Positions 1 through 8,500 of a stretch of DNA of 10,233 nucleotides are shown one piece after another. Positions within the stretch are counted from its first letter, which is position 1; each line of letters starts with the position of its first letter. Under the pieces are notes generated by a model. That model saw only the letters and a program-made list of their open reading frames with translations. It searched no databases and was not told the DNA's origin. Origin of the DNA: Chrysochromulina tobinii (Eukaryota; Haptophyta; Prymnesiales; Chrysochromulinaceae); NCBI GenBank assembly GCA_001275005.1, contig JWZX01000589.1, positions 1-10,233 of the forward strand. Reading direction: 5' to 3'. Made by a program: the position numbers and the translations under genes.

Positions 1-1466
1 CCGCCGCCGCCGCGCGCCGCCACGAGCGCCGTGTCGAGCGCCGCGCGCGCCTCGGCGGCCTCCTGCGTCGCGGCGGAGAGGGCGCCGTCGTGAGCGCGTG
101 CATGCAAGGGGCGGGGGGCTCGATCGCGACCGCGTGCTCGCCTGCTGTGCGGGCAATCAAGGGCAATCAATGGAGATCGAGGGAGATCGAGGGAGATCGA
201 GGGAGATCGCACCTGCTGTGCGGCGGAGAGGGCCGCTCGCAGCGCCTTGACGGTTTCGGCAGATTCTGCATCGTGTTGGCGCCTCTGCACCTCGACCTGC
301 CAAATTAGGGAGGCACTCAGGGAGGGCATCAGACGCTATGGGAGGCGCCATCAGCGGTCATCAGGCGCCATCAGCGGTCATCAGGCGTCATCAGGGGTCA
401 TCAGGCGCCATCAGGCGTCATCAGGCGCCATCAGTAGTCATCAGGCGCCATCATTGGTCATCAGGCGCCATCAAGTCAGTGGTCATCAGAGGTCATCAGA
501 GGCAATCAGAGGCCATCAAGTCACCGACGCGAGCTGCATCTGCAGTCGCTCCTCTCGTGTCCCTCGAGAGCCCGTGTCCACGGAGAGGGCGCCGTCGTGA
601 GCGCTTGCATGCAAGGGACGGGGGCCTCCCGTGTCCCCGGAGAGCGCCGCGCCGCCCGCCCCGCTCGCCTTCACCGCGCCATGCGCCGCGCCGAGCTCCT
701 CTGCGCTCGATACGGCGCGTGGGCTGCTGCTGCTGTTGCCGCCACGTGCGGCGGCGGCTTCGAGCGCATGCAAGCGTTTCGTCAGCTGGGCGAGCTGTGA
801 ATGGAGGCGCGCGAGCTCGGCCGAGGCGGCAAGCGCCTCGCGCTCGGCGGCCTCGGCGCTCTCCCGGGCGCCATCCGCCTCGAGCCGCAGCGACGCAGCG
901 CCTCGTTCCAACAGGCTGAGCTGCAGTGCCTGCGCGTCGCTCGCCGTTTCGGCCACCGCCGCTGCGAGACGCCCGCGCCCGCCGCCGCCGGCGGCGCCGC
1001 TGAGCGCCAGGGTGCTCCCGCCGCCGCCAGAGTCGACCGCGTTCTGCAGCTCGTCGATCCGAGCGCGCAGCGCCAGCTGCTGCTGCAGCAGGATGCCCAG
1101 GTCGTTCGTGTGCGCCGCTCGCTGCGCTGCCGCCTCACCTCGAAGTTCAAAGGCGAGTCGGGCCAGAGCCTCCTCGTACTCCCACCACGGCTTGGGCACC
1201 TTGCGGTTGCCGCCGCCGGCGCTGCTGCTGGCCACCGAGGGCGGCCGCCGCGACGGCGGCGGCTTGATGGACCTCGGCGACAGCGAGGGACTCGGCGCTC
1301 GGCCGGTGGGAGCCTTCTTGAGGCCTACCGACGGGCTGCTGCTGCTGCTGGGCTTGGTCGGAGTGTGCGAACGTCGCCGTGTGCCTCCGTGGCCCTGCCC
1401 GGTGGGCGGAGACGCCTCGTAGCCCACGGACGGAGCGGCTGACCGGGGCCTTTGGTTGGAGTCCAT
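1..1466 (-). CDS. Gene A: low-complexity / coiled-coil protein, three visible exons, 3' end beyond window
   Basis: I do not recognise a named family. The ATG at 1466-1464 opens exon 1 (1466-525, 314 codons). Exon 2 is 296-213 (28 codons) and exon 3 is 62-1 (partial). All junctions are phase 0, and removing the introns (524-297 and 212-63) keeps one reading frame. Residues 1-92 are a Ser/Pro/Arg/Lys-rich disordered region with a Ser run near 40-44. From PKPWWEYEEALARL (91-104) the protein becomes Ala/Glu/Leu/Arg-rich with heptad-like spacing (about 95-145 and 165-245). A Gly/Ser linker follows at 242-300, and exons 2-3 resume coiled coil (ERLQMQLAS, VEVQRRQHDAESAETVKAL, EAAEARAALDTAL). That the coiled coil continues across both proposed splices is the main support for them. 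There is no signal peptide or membrane segment, so a cytoplasmic structural or scaffold role is only a guess. The open frame continues upstream of 1466, but there it is antisense to gene B. Confidence 0.75.
63..212 (-). other. Gene A intron 2 with 3' cassette
   Basis: The donor is CACAGCAG|GTGCGA and the acceptor is GCGACGCAG|GAGGCC, 150 bp. The 5' half holds a 10-bp minisatellite (TCGATCTCCC on the minus strand, roughly 170-210). The 3' end carries the recurrent cassette: CTTGCATGCA near 108-99, then GCGCTCACGACGGCGCCC, then CTCTCCGCCG and the acceptor. The last 20 or so bases before the acceptor resemble the end of exon 2 (CCCTCTCCGCCGC..GCAG). Confidence 0.75.
297..524 (-). repeat. Gene A intron 1, filled with CTGATGACC/CTGATGGCG repeats
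   Basis: Read on the minus strand, the donor is GCGTCG|GTGACT and the acceptor is TTTGGCAG|GTCGAG, 228 bp in all. Between about 335 and 515 it is a degenerate tandem array of 8-20 bp units, CTGATGACC and CTGATGGCGC. The plus strand therefore reads GGTCATCAG and GCCATCAG. The array is not coding: in-frame stops (TGA) recur. The same unit, in the same sense relative to transcription, fills introns of gene D. Confidence 0.8.
581..618 (-). repeat. Copy of the intron 3'-end cassette lying in frame inside gene A exon 1
   Basis: On the minus strand this reads CCCTTGCATGCAAGCGCTC, then ACGACGGCGCCCTCTCCG. It is the cassette core without the CCCCACAG acceptor tail. It is flanked by an imperfect direct repeat (CTCTCCGGGGACACGGG before, CTCTCCGTGGACACGGG after). 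The frame stays open across it, giving residues GPRPLHASAHDGALSVDTG, so it is most simply coding. Removal by an unrecognised splice cannot be excluded. Confidence 0.65.
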
Positions 1467-1583
1467 TTCGAGGCGCCGGGACGGCGCGTTTTGTGGCCTA
1501 ACATACCCCTCACCGTTCCCCACTACGCAGAGGCTGGCAGGGTTTGTGGTGTAGGAACGAGTTTCGAAAAAAAGCGTGCAAGG
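1467..1583. promoter_or_regulatory. Short shared upstream region between divergent genes A and B
   Basis: The start codon of A (1466, minus) and the first in-frame ATG of B (1584, plus) are 117 bp apart. The stretch is less GC-rich than its flanks and has an A run (1567-1573) just before the B start. I see no TATA box or other recognisable core element. Calling it a bidirectional promoter rests on position alone. Confidence 0.45.
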
Positions 1584-3448
1584 ATGCGCGCGCGAGCGCG
1601 CGGCGCGCCCCAACGGCCAAACGCCGGTAAGCCAACCTCGCGCCGCGGAGCCGTCGCCAGACGCGCCATGCTGGCGGCCGACTCCTCCGACGCGCGGCTC
1701 AGTCCGCTGCTCCGCCACTTTGACAATGTGTGCGTGCACGTCGCGTACAAGGGCTCGATGAACCGACAGGCGTACGCGTGGTTTTCCGACGTGGACGTCC
1801 ACGGCACCAAGCTTGCCGAGCGCAAGCGGCCGGAGCCGCCGCTCTTCTCGCGCCACACCGAGTTCCTGCACTCGGTGGACGAGCTGAAGCGTGTGAAGCC
1901 GTGGTGGAAGCCCCAGGATGTCAATCGCACCGTGGGTATCTGGAATATTCGCACGAGCGCCTCCGATCTCAAAACAGCCCCTCGGCCCGATCAGGTCATC
2001 TGGTTGCGCAACACGACCTGGTTTGTCGACGTGTCGCACGGCGGAACGCCCAACCTGTGGACCAACATCTGCCACTGGTCAAATAGCATGTTCCCCGTCT
2101 TCGAGGCCATCGCCAAGGGTGAGCTCTGCCGCCTGCCGCTGCAGCAGCTAATGATGTGGCAGGTGCCGGAGGCTAATTGGAACAAAGCGCAGCAGGGCTA
2201 CCACGCAGGCGTCCTGAACGCATTGCTCACCGAGTACGAGCAGCGGGGCCGCGGCATGGCATCGAGGCCGCGCTTCTTTTTTGACGGCCACGTGACCGCA
2301 GGCAGCACCTTTTGCATGGAGGAGGCGATCGTGGTCAAGGAGCCCAACCTGCAGCACCGCAAGATTTACTTGCAGGTGCGTCCGGCCTCATCATCGGCCG
2401 AGTGTGGTTGCCCTTGTCCATTCTCCCGCCCCTGCCTCAAGAAGTCGACGAGCCGCTCACGCGCCTCCCTCTCTCTCTCTCTCTCTCTCAGACACGCGCG
2501 TCGATGAGCACGGCGGGTGTGGCGCGCGGCTTCTCGACCGTCGAGATTCGCTTCGCCTTTCGCACCGCCATCTTGCGCCAGCTGAAAGTGTCGCCGCCCG
2601 GTCCTCGCACGCCGACGGTCACGTACCTGTCGCGCCCCTTTGGTGCCAAGGACGCCAAGTTGCACGGCCGGGCGTGGCAGCTGCGCTGCCACATCCGCCC
2701 GCCCACCTTCCGCAAGCTCGCGCAGGCCGTGTTTCGACAGGCAGGCTATCGGATGGTCCGCGCCGTCTTCGAGAAGACCACGTACGCGTACCAGGCGAAA
2801 ATTATCAGCGAGTCGGACGTCTTCTGGGCGTCGCACGGCGCCGGCATGGTTCATCTGCCGCTGCTCCCCAAGGACGCCGTGACCGTTGAGATGTTCAACT
2901 GCGGCCACTTTTCGTACCTGTACGCGCAGCTCGCGCTGCACGTGGGCGTGCGCTACTTTGTGATGCAGCGCACCGAGCCGTGGTGCTACAAGCCGCAGTC
3001 GCTGTACGGCGACACGCGCAAGAATATGAGTAAGACGTACGCGTACACATTCGAAGAGGCCGAGCCCGTGCTCTTCCAGGCCATCCGGTACCACATGTGG
3101 CAGGACCCCGTTGAGGATCTCAGCGGGCGCGAGCCCATGTGCGACTTTGCGCGCAAGCACCTCGCGGGGACGGGCACGCTGCCCACCAATGTGCTCCCCA
3201 ACCGGTGGAGCAAGGAGTGTGCGCCGCTCGTCGCGGGCCCCGTCGCGGCCGACGGCGGCAGCGGCCGAGCCGACGACGCCACGGCGAGCACGGAGTCCGC
3301 GCTCGCGGGCTCCGCAAGCGTCGCCAACATTGCAGGCGAGTGGATGACCAATTTTGGGCAATCCTACCGAGGCCGCAAACGGCTCGTCGACCCTCCAGAG
3401 GGCGACGGCACGCCCGGCCAGTGGACGCGCTGGGCGGGGCTCGGATGA
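1584..3448 (+). CDS. Gene B: GT61-family (DUF563 / EOGT-like) glycosyltransferase, two exons
   Basis: Exon 1 is 1584-2375 (264 codons) and exon 2 is 2492-3448 (318 codons plus TGA). The phase-0 splice joins RKIYLQ to TRASMSTAGV, about 582 residues. Hallmarks of GT61 are present: NICHWSNSMFPV (from residue 161, like the family's N..HW near the sugar-donor site), YLSRPFGAKD (309), SESDVFWASHGAGMVHLP (HGAG at 379-382), then DAVTVEMF with VE at 396-397, and GVRYFVMQ. Family members move sugars such as xylose, GlcNAc or arabinose onto glycoproteins or glycans in ER or Golgi. The acceptor here cannot be told. The start is uncertain: the frame is open upstream with only a TTG at 1452, and a second ATG lies at 1668. 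No N-terminal signal anchor is visible, so a 5' exon may be missing. The C-terminal 90 residues are low-complexity. Confidence 0.88.
2376..2491 (+). other. Gene B intron with (CT)n polypyrimidine tract
   Basis: The donor is TTGCAG|GTGCGT and the acceptor is CTCTCTCAG|ACACGC, 116 bp. A (CT)10 run at 2469-2488 directly precedes CAG. A GCTCAC near 2455 could be the branch site and matches the GCTCACC of the gene D cassette. Apart from that it has no cassette and no CTGATG repeats: an ordinary intron for comparison with those in A and D. Confidence 0.85.
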
Positions 3449-3791
3449 GGCATGAGCCCGCGGAGATAGACGAGATGACCGCATCGCGCATGGAAAGGCG
3501 GCTGAGAACCGGCGCACGACCCAACCTCACGATCGGGTACGAGCGCGCCTGGGATGTGTTGACCTCAGTTGGGCCATGCACGGCGCCGTTGCACAGCCGT
3601 GTGCTGCGCGTAAGCAGTACTACGTATTTTTCGCTGCCTAATTACGCGTTACGCGAGAACCACACGGACCGCACACGAGTACACCGAGTACCATGGTTTA
3701 GTGTGTAGCGCGACTAGCCTCGCTCTAGTTTTCTAACGCGCTTGGTTTCATCCGCTCGCATGCAACACGTCCATGTAGGATCTTTATTCGC
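3449..3791. other. Convergent 3' intergenic region between genes B and C
   Basis: These 343 bp lie between the stop codons of B (plus) and C (minus). Short open frames on both strands show no recognisable protein. The stretch is more AT-rich than the genes, as expected of 3' untranslated sequence. I see no repeats, RNA gene or cassette in it. Confidence 0.6.
3783..3788 (-). promoter_or_regulatory. Possible AATAAA polyadenylation signal just after the gene C stop
   Basis: On the minus strand the gene C stop TAA (3794-3792) is followed after three bases by AATAAA. This is only a six-base match, and many algae do not rely on this signal. The same place also reads ACACG|GTAAGC, which could be a donor, so the last residues of C might instead be replaced by a further exon. 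Confidence 0.25.
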
Positions 3792-5279
3792 TTACCGTGT
3801 GTGTAGGACCGGAGGTAACGGCGGCGGCGCTACCACCAGACACCCCCTCGCATGTGAATTTGGCGGCCGCGTCGGGGACGTGCACGGGAAGAAAAAGGAG
3901 CCGGGGATCTTATGCTGTTTCATGAGTTCGCTATCGTTGAGGAGCGGCGACCAGCCGCATGGGATAGCCTTGGCCAACACCATAACGATTGGGAGATTCA
4001 ACATTAGCAGTCGAACCCCGCGCGCTTCGAGATGAAGGGCAGTTTGCTCCTCCTGGCACAATCCAAAGCAGCGCACGAGGGTGTTGCTCGTGTAGAATAT
4101 CTTGCGGTCGGCCGTCATGCTGGCTAAGTGCGCCATCGAGCGTGGAGTCCCTATCTGCAACCAGTCTGACCACTGCCAACGCATCTTCGCTCCTTTGGGG
4201 CACTCCAGTACAGCCTGGCCCATAGCCGGTTCGCTTCTCAGCTGAGTGCTCATCGACCAGGGCTGATGCGGAGCCTTGCAGGGACGCATTTGTATGTTCC
4301 GTGCACCTGGCTGAAACTGGGTGTAGTAGCCGACGACCCCAATCTCCGGAGGTTCACTCTCCGGAGGCCAAGGTGCGCTCGTGTCCGATGCTGCAGAAGC
4401 GCTCGATGTGTCACTCGAGGTGGGCTGGGGGCGCTGCGCTGGGTCATCACGTCGCACGTGGAGCACGACTGCCGAGTGATTGGCCACGACGCGCACAAAG
4501 CCGCCGCGGAGCGCGAGAAAAGTAATCGGCACAGTTAGAGACACGTCGAGCCGCAATCGCACGATTACGTCATGAGGGCCAAAGGCGCGGCGCAGCAGCT
4601 CCGACTTGGCGACGTGATCATACTGCGGGAACCACTTGTACATAAAGACGGGCGCTCGGCTAATCGAACGTCCACTTACCAATGGGGCGCCAGTTGACGG
4701 GTTGATTCTTCCACCAACGGCGGCTCTCAGGGCGTCCTTTGCACGACCGCCGTAACTATGTGGCATTGTCGGATCCTCCGCCGAAACGAATGCCACGTGC
4801 AGCCTGGGCCAGAACTCGAAGAGCACCCTAGCTTGGCGGGTCAGCTCATGCTCGGCGGTCGCAAAATCGCCGTCTAGGTAAGCCGTGCGAGCGTGCTTTG
4901 GTGCGACGCACCAAGAGGTGGGATCGACTGTCAGGAAAACATCCATTGAGTTTGGACGAATGATGTGCTGCAGGTGCTCACGTGCAACGTGCGCAAATGC
5001 AGATGGCCCAAACCAGCGTCCAGCGTACAACGCTGCAATTTTAAGCGTTTCAGAATATGTATTTCTGCTGGGGACGAGCATCTCCTGACGTTCGCTGCGG
5101 AGTCCAAGGCTGTTCGTCACGTTATCGTCGTCGTTCGACGCCGCCATCGTTATGTACCCGGTTTCCGGTACGTGCTGTGCGGTGTGGCGTCGGGTGGCCT
5201 TGTGCTTCGCCGTCGCCGTCGCCGTTTTGTCGTCGCCATCAGCTCTAGGTGGGGCGTTGCTCGCATCGCCCGGCCTCAT
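3792..5279 (-). CDS. Gene C: putative glycosyltransferase-like protein, single exon
   Basis: It is an uninterrupted 495-codon frame from ATG (5279-5277) to TAA (3794-3792). Residues 1-75 are Ala/Thr/Asp-rich and poorly conserved in look; a second Met at residue 45 (5147) is an alternative start. The core starts at LKIAALYAGRWFGP (79-92), followed by NSMDVFLTVD (110-119), MYKWFPQYDHVAKSELLR (213-230), DVIVRLRLDV (237-246) and SDWLQIGTPRSMAHL (371-385). This order (an 'IA..yaGR' start, DVF, a Y-K motif, an R-x-R-x-D motif, then D-W with a following Met) recalls a family of glycosyltransferase-like proteins common in algae and large algal viruses. I cannot name the exact domain. The R-x-R-x-D segment is plausibly a nucleotide-sugar or metal site, by inference only. 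Residues 283-315 are a Ser/Pro/Ala-rich insertion. No membrane segment is evident. Third-position GC is visibly lower than in A, B and D. Confidence 0.83.
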   Translation of the reverse strand: MRPGDASNAPPRADGDDKTATATAKHKATRRHTAQHVPETGYITMAASNDDDNVTNSLGLRSERQEMLVPSRNTYSETLKIAALYAGRWFGPSAFAHVAREHLQHIIRPNSMDVFLTVDPTSWCVAPKHARTAYLDGDFATAEHELTRQARVLFEFWPRLHVAFVSAEDPTMPHSYGGRAKDALRAAVGGRINPSTGAPLVSGRSISRAPVFMYKWFPQYDHVAKSELLRRAFGPHDVIVRLRLDVSLTVPITFLALRGGFVRVVANHSAVVLHVRRDDPAQRPQPTSSDTSSASAASDTSAPWPPESEPPEIGVVGYYTQFQPGARNIQMRPCKAPHQPWSMSTQLRSEPAMGQAVLECPKGAKMRWQWSDWLQIGTPRSMAHLASMTADRKIFYTSNTLVRCFGLCQEEQTALHLEARGVRLLMLNLPIVMVLAKAIPCGWSPLLNDSELMKQHKIPGSFFFPCTSPTRPPNSHARGCLVVAPPPLPPVLHTR

Positions 5280-5507
5280 CCCTGTTTACGAACAGAAATC
5301 CTCAAAGCGCTTAGTGACCCTATGTCAAGCTCGGCTTGCAGAGAGCCCCCTTGGTACACTGTGAACAAGATTTGGACAGGTTCAGAATTTTCGATAGTTT
5401 GCGAATTAGTGATCTTTGTTAGCACAGGTGTGTTCAGGCGTCAGGACGCGTGATCGAGACGCGTGATCGAGATGCGAAGCGCCGTCTCGGGCCGACGGCA
5501 ATCGTGA
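5280..5507. promoter_or_regulatory. Shared upstream region between divergent genes C and D, with a 13-bp tandem duplication
   Basis: These 228 bp separate the ATG of C (minus) from the ATG of D (plus). The central part (about 5350-5425) is AT-richer. Near D the 13-mer GACGCGTGATCGA is directly repeated (5445-5457 and 5458-5470). There is no TATA box or known operator. The promoter call rests on position. Confidence 0.45.
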
Positions 5508-8500
5508 ATGGCGGAGGCGGCCCTTTTGACGACCGTGGCGTCCGCGCCGCTTGCGGCACCGACCGAAGATCTAGACCCGCCGCAGGGCCCCGTGCCCGCA
5601 CTATCCGAAAACCTGGAGGGCCTCGTGCCCGCACTGTCCGAAGATCTAAACCCGCCGCAGGGCCCCGTGCCCGTGCCTGCGACATCCTTCCTCTTCTGGG
5701 TTGAGCCGCCCGCGGGCATCCATCACGCCGAGGACTGCGAGCGCGTGTGCGCGGCGGTGCAATCGGCAGACGAAAGGCTGGACGCTGCGGCCGACGCGAC
5801 GTCCGCGGGCGTGCGGCTTTGGTGCTTCAGCCGATTCCGCCTGCGCGAGGCCTTCAAGCTCATGGGCTGCAAGCTGCAGCACGCCGAGGAGCTCACCGAA
5901 CGGGTGCTTGCCGAGGTCGCGATGCGGCAACAGGAGGGTGGGCTGGCGCCGGCGCCGGCGCGCGCGGTGCTGAGCCGTCGCGGCTTCCTCTCGATCGTGA
6001 GGGCAAGCCTACTGCGCCAAAACTATTCGAATTCCGAGACGCTGCTGCACTTTTGCATTGCGTGCGACATCAAGGAGCAGCGACGGTGCGTTGATCACTG
6101 ATGAAGACCGTTGAGGACCGTTGATGACCAGTATAACCTCTGATGACCACTGATGACCGTTGATGACGGCTGGACTGCCGCGGATGATCACGCATTTCCA
6201 CTGATGACTACTGATGACCTCCGATGACCACTGATGACCACTGATGACCTCTGATGGCCACTGATGACGGCAGGTGCGTCATCCTTCTCTTTGGTGGCAC
6301 CTCGGGCTCCGGCAAGTCCACCCTCGCGTCGCTGATGGCCAGTCGTCTTGGCATCACCACCGTATGGATCCGACCCCTGCTGATGACCTCTGATGACCAC
6401 TGATGACCGCTGATGACTTGGCATCACCACCGTATGGATCCGACCCCTGCTGATGACCTCTGATGACCACTGATGACCGCTGATGATTTGGCATCACCAC
6501 CGTATGGATTCGACCCCCGCTGATGACAGCTGATGACCACTGATGACCGCTGATGACCACTGATGACCGCTGATGACCACTGATGACCACTGATGACCGC
6601 TGATGACCACTGATGACCGCTGATGACCACTGATGACCACTGATGACCTCTGATGACCCTTGAGTGCCTCTTTGATGGCACAGGTGCTCTCGACGGACTC
6701 GATCCGCGCCACGCTGCGTCGCTGCCTTGCATGCATGTGCTCACTAGCTCACCACGGCGCCCTTTCCCCACAGGTGCTCTCGACGGACTCGATCCGCGCC
6801 ACGCTGCGTCGCTCGTGCACCAACGCTCAACACAACGCGCTGCTCGAGACCTCGACATACACCGCCGGCGACGTCCTTCACAGCTCCACCTTCACAGCCC
6901 CGCCTTCACAGCTCCACGTTCACAGCCCGTCGCTCACAGCCGGTGACGGCCATGAGAAAGCAGCGGCCTTCACCACGGAAGGTCCCCCCCTGGCCACTTC
7001 CCCGCTGGCCGCTTCCCCACTGGCCACTTCCCCACTGGCCACTTCCCCACTAGCCAGCCCAGCCGCCAGTAGCGCCGACAGCCCAACACGGCGCCCACCC
7101 GCTGGCACCTCGGCCGGCAGCAGCGGCAGCGCCGTCCTGAGCGCCGTCGGCAGCCCGACGGCCAGGTCGAGGGCGGACCAGCGCATCTCGTCTGCCCTCC
7201 GCCAGCGCGTCCTCCGTGGGTACCGCGCGCAATCGCAGGCACGCTGATTGCCACTGATGACCTGCTCGGCATGCCAGTACTCACCACGGCGCGCGCGCAC
7301 CGACTCGCTCTCGCAGCTGCTCGCGCGCCATATTGAGCGCCTCGTCGCCTCGTTCGAGCTGACGAACCAGTCGCTCATTTTGGAAGGCGTGCACCTGGAC
7401 GTGGCGCTCATCACGGCGCTCCTCGCGCGCCACACGTCGTGCATCCCCTTCCTCATCTACATCTCCAACGAGGCGAAGCACCGCGAGCGCTTTGCGGTGC
7501 GAGTGAGATTGAGATTGAGATTGAGATCGAGATCGAGATTGAGATTGAGGAGCGAAGCACCGCGAGCGCTTTGCGGTGCGGAGCGCCGTGATGAGCGGAT
7601 CCGCCGATGGCCTCTGAGTGGACGTGATTGCACCTGATGGCCTCTGAGTGGCCTATGTTTGTAAATGATGACTGTCCTGATGCCCGATTGATTGTGCCTG
7701 ATGCCCGGCTCATCAGGCTCATGATTGTGCCGAACGGGCTCCTCGGCCGTAGGTTCGAAGTTCATTGACGCTCGAGCCCTGCCTTGCATGCACACGCTCA
7801 CCACGGCGCGCCTTCCCTCTTCCCCACAGGTGCGCTCGAAGTTCATGACGCTCGAGCCCAACGGCAACCGTTACATCCGCCACTTTGACTCGATTCGGAT
7901 CATCCAGGCATGCTGATTGCCACCGAGGCCCCGCCCTGCATGCAACCGTTACATCCGCCACTTTGACTCGATTCGGATCATCCAGGCATGCTGATTGCCA
8001 CCGAGGCCCCGCCCTGCATGCAAGTGCTCACCACGGCGCGTTTCGTTCCATCCCCAGCGCGCGCTCACCAAGGATGCCGACCAGTGCCTGCTACCTAAGG
8101 TGGGCTGATTGCATGCCTGATTGCACGCCTGATGGCACGCCATTGCCTAAGGTGGGCTGATTGCATGCCTGATGGCACGCCATTGCATGCCTGATGGCAT
8201 GCCTGCTGCCTAAGGTGGGCTGATTGCACCCTGATGGCATGCCTGATGGCATGCCTGATTGTGGCTGATGAGTGCTGATTGCCTTCCGTATCCGGCAGGT
8301 GGACTATACCAAATGTGGACCGATCCGTCGCAACCCTGGCTTGCATGCATGTGCTCACCACGGCGCCCGTTCCCCACAGGTGGACAATACCAATGTGGAC
8401 CGATCCGTCGCAACCCTTCACACGACCGTCCTCCGCTGCCTCGCCCGCACGGCCGCCGGCGAAAGGCTGTTCGATCCGGTGCGCCCAACACAGCGCCTCC

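Noticed and set aside
338-919. Plus-strand open frames with HQASSGAI-type repeats across gene A intron 1
   Set aside because: They are products of the repeat array read antisense to gene A, with no start context or conserved domain.
2366-3517. Long minus-strand open frame of 383 codons opposite gene B exon 2
   Set aside because: It is a GC-rich antisense shadow with Ala/Arg/His-rich sequence and no family motif, while the plus strand there has clear GT61 motifs.
5445-5470. Tandem 13-mer as an operator or replication origin
   Set aside because: There are two copies only, no dyad, and nothing else supports a binding site. Listed only as a repeat in the upstream region.
6370-6660. Box C/D snoRNA signals (TGATGA and CTGA) in the intron arrays
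   Set aside because: Both boxes occur by chance in every CTGATGACC unit. Spacing is about 10 bases, with no guide-length gaps and no terminal stem.
6653-6946. Plus-strand frame with two LDGLDPRHAASL copies in intron 2 / exon 3
   Set aside because: It is the duplicated exon 3 head read out of frame; the correct frame gives LSTDSIR of the LPA1-like family.
7505-7548. GAGATT hexamer run as a telomere-like repeat
   Set aside because: It is too short, degenerate (GAGATC mixed in), inside an intron, and not a known telomere unit.
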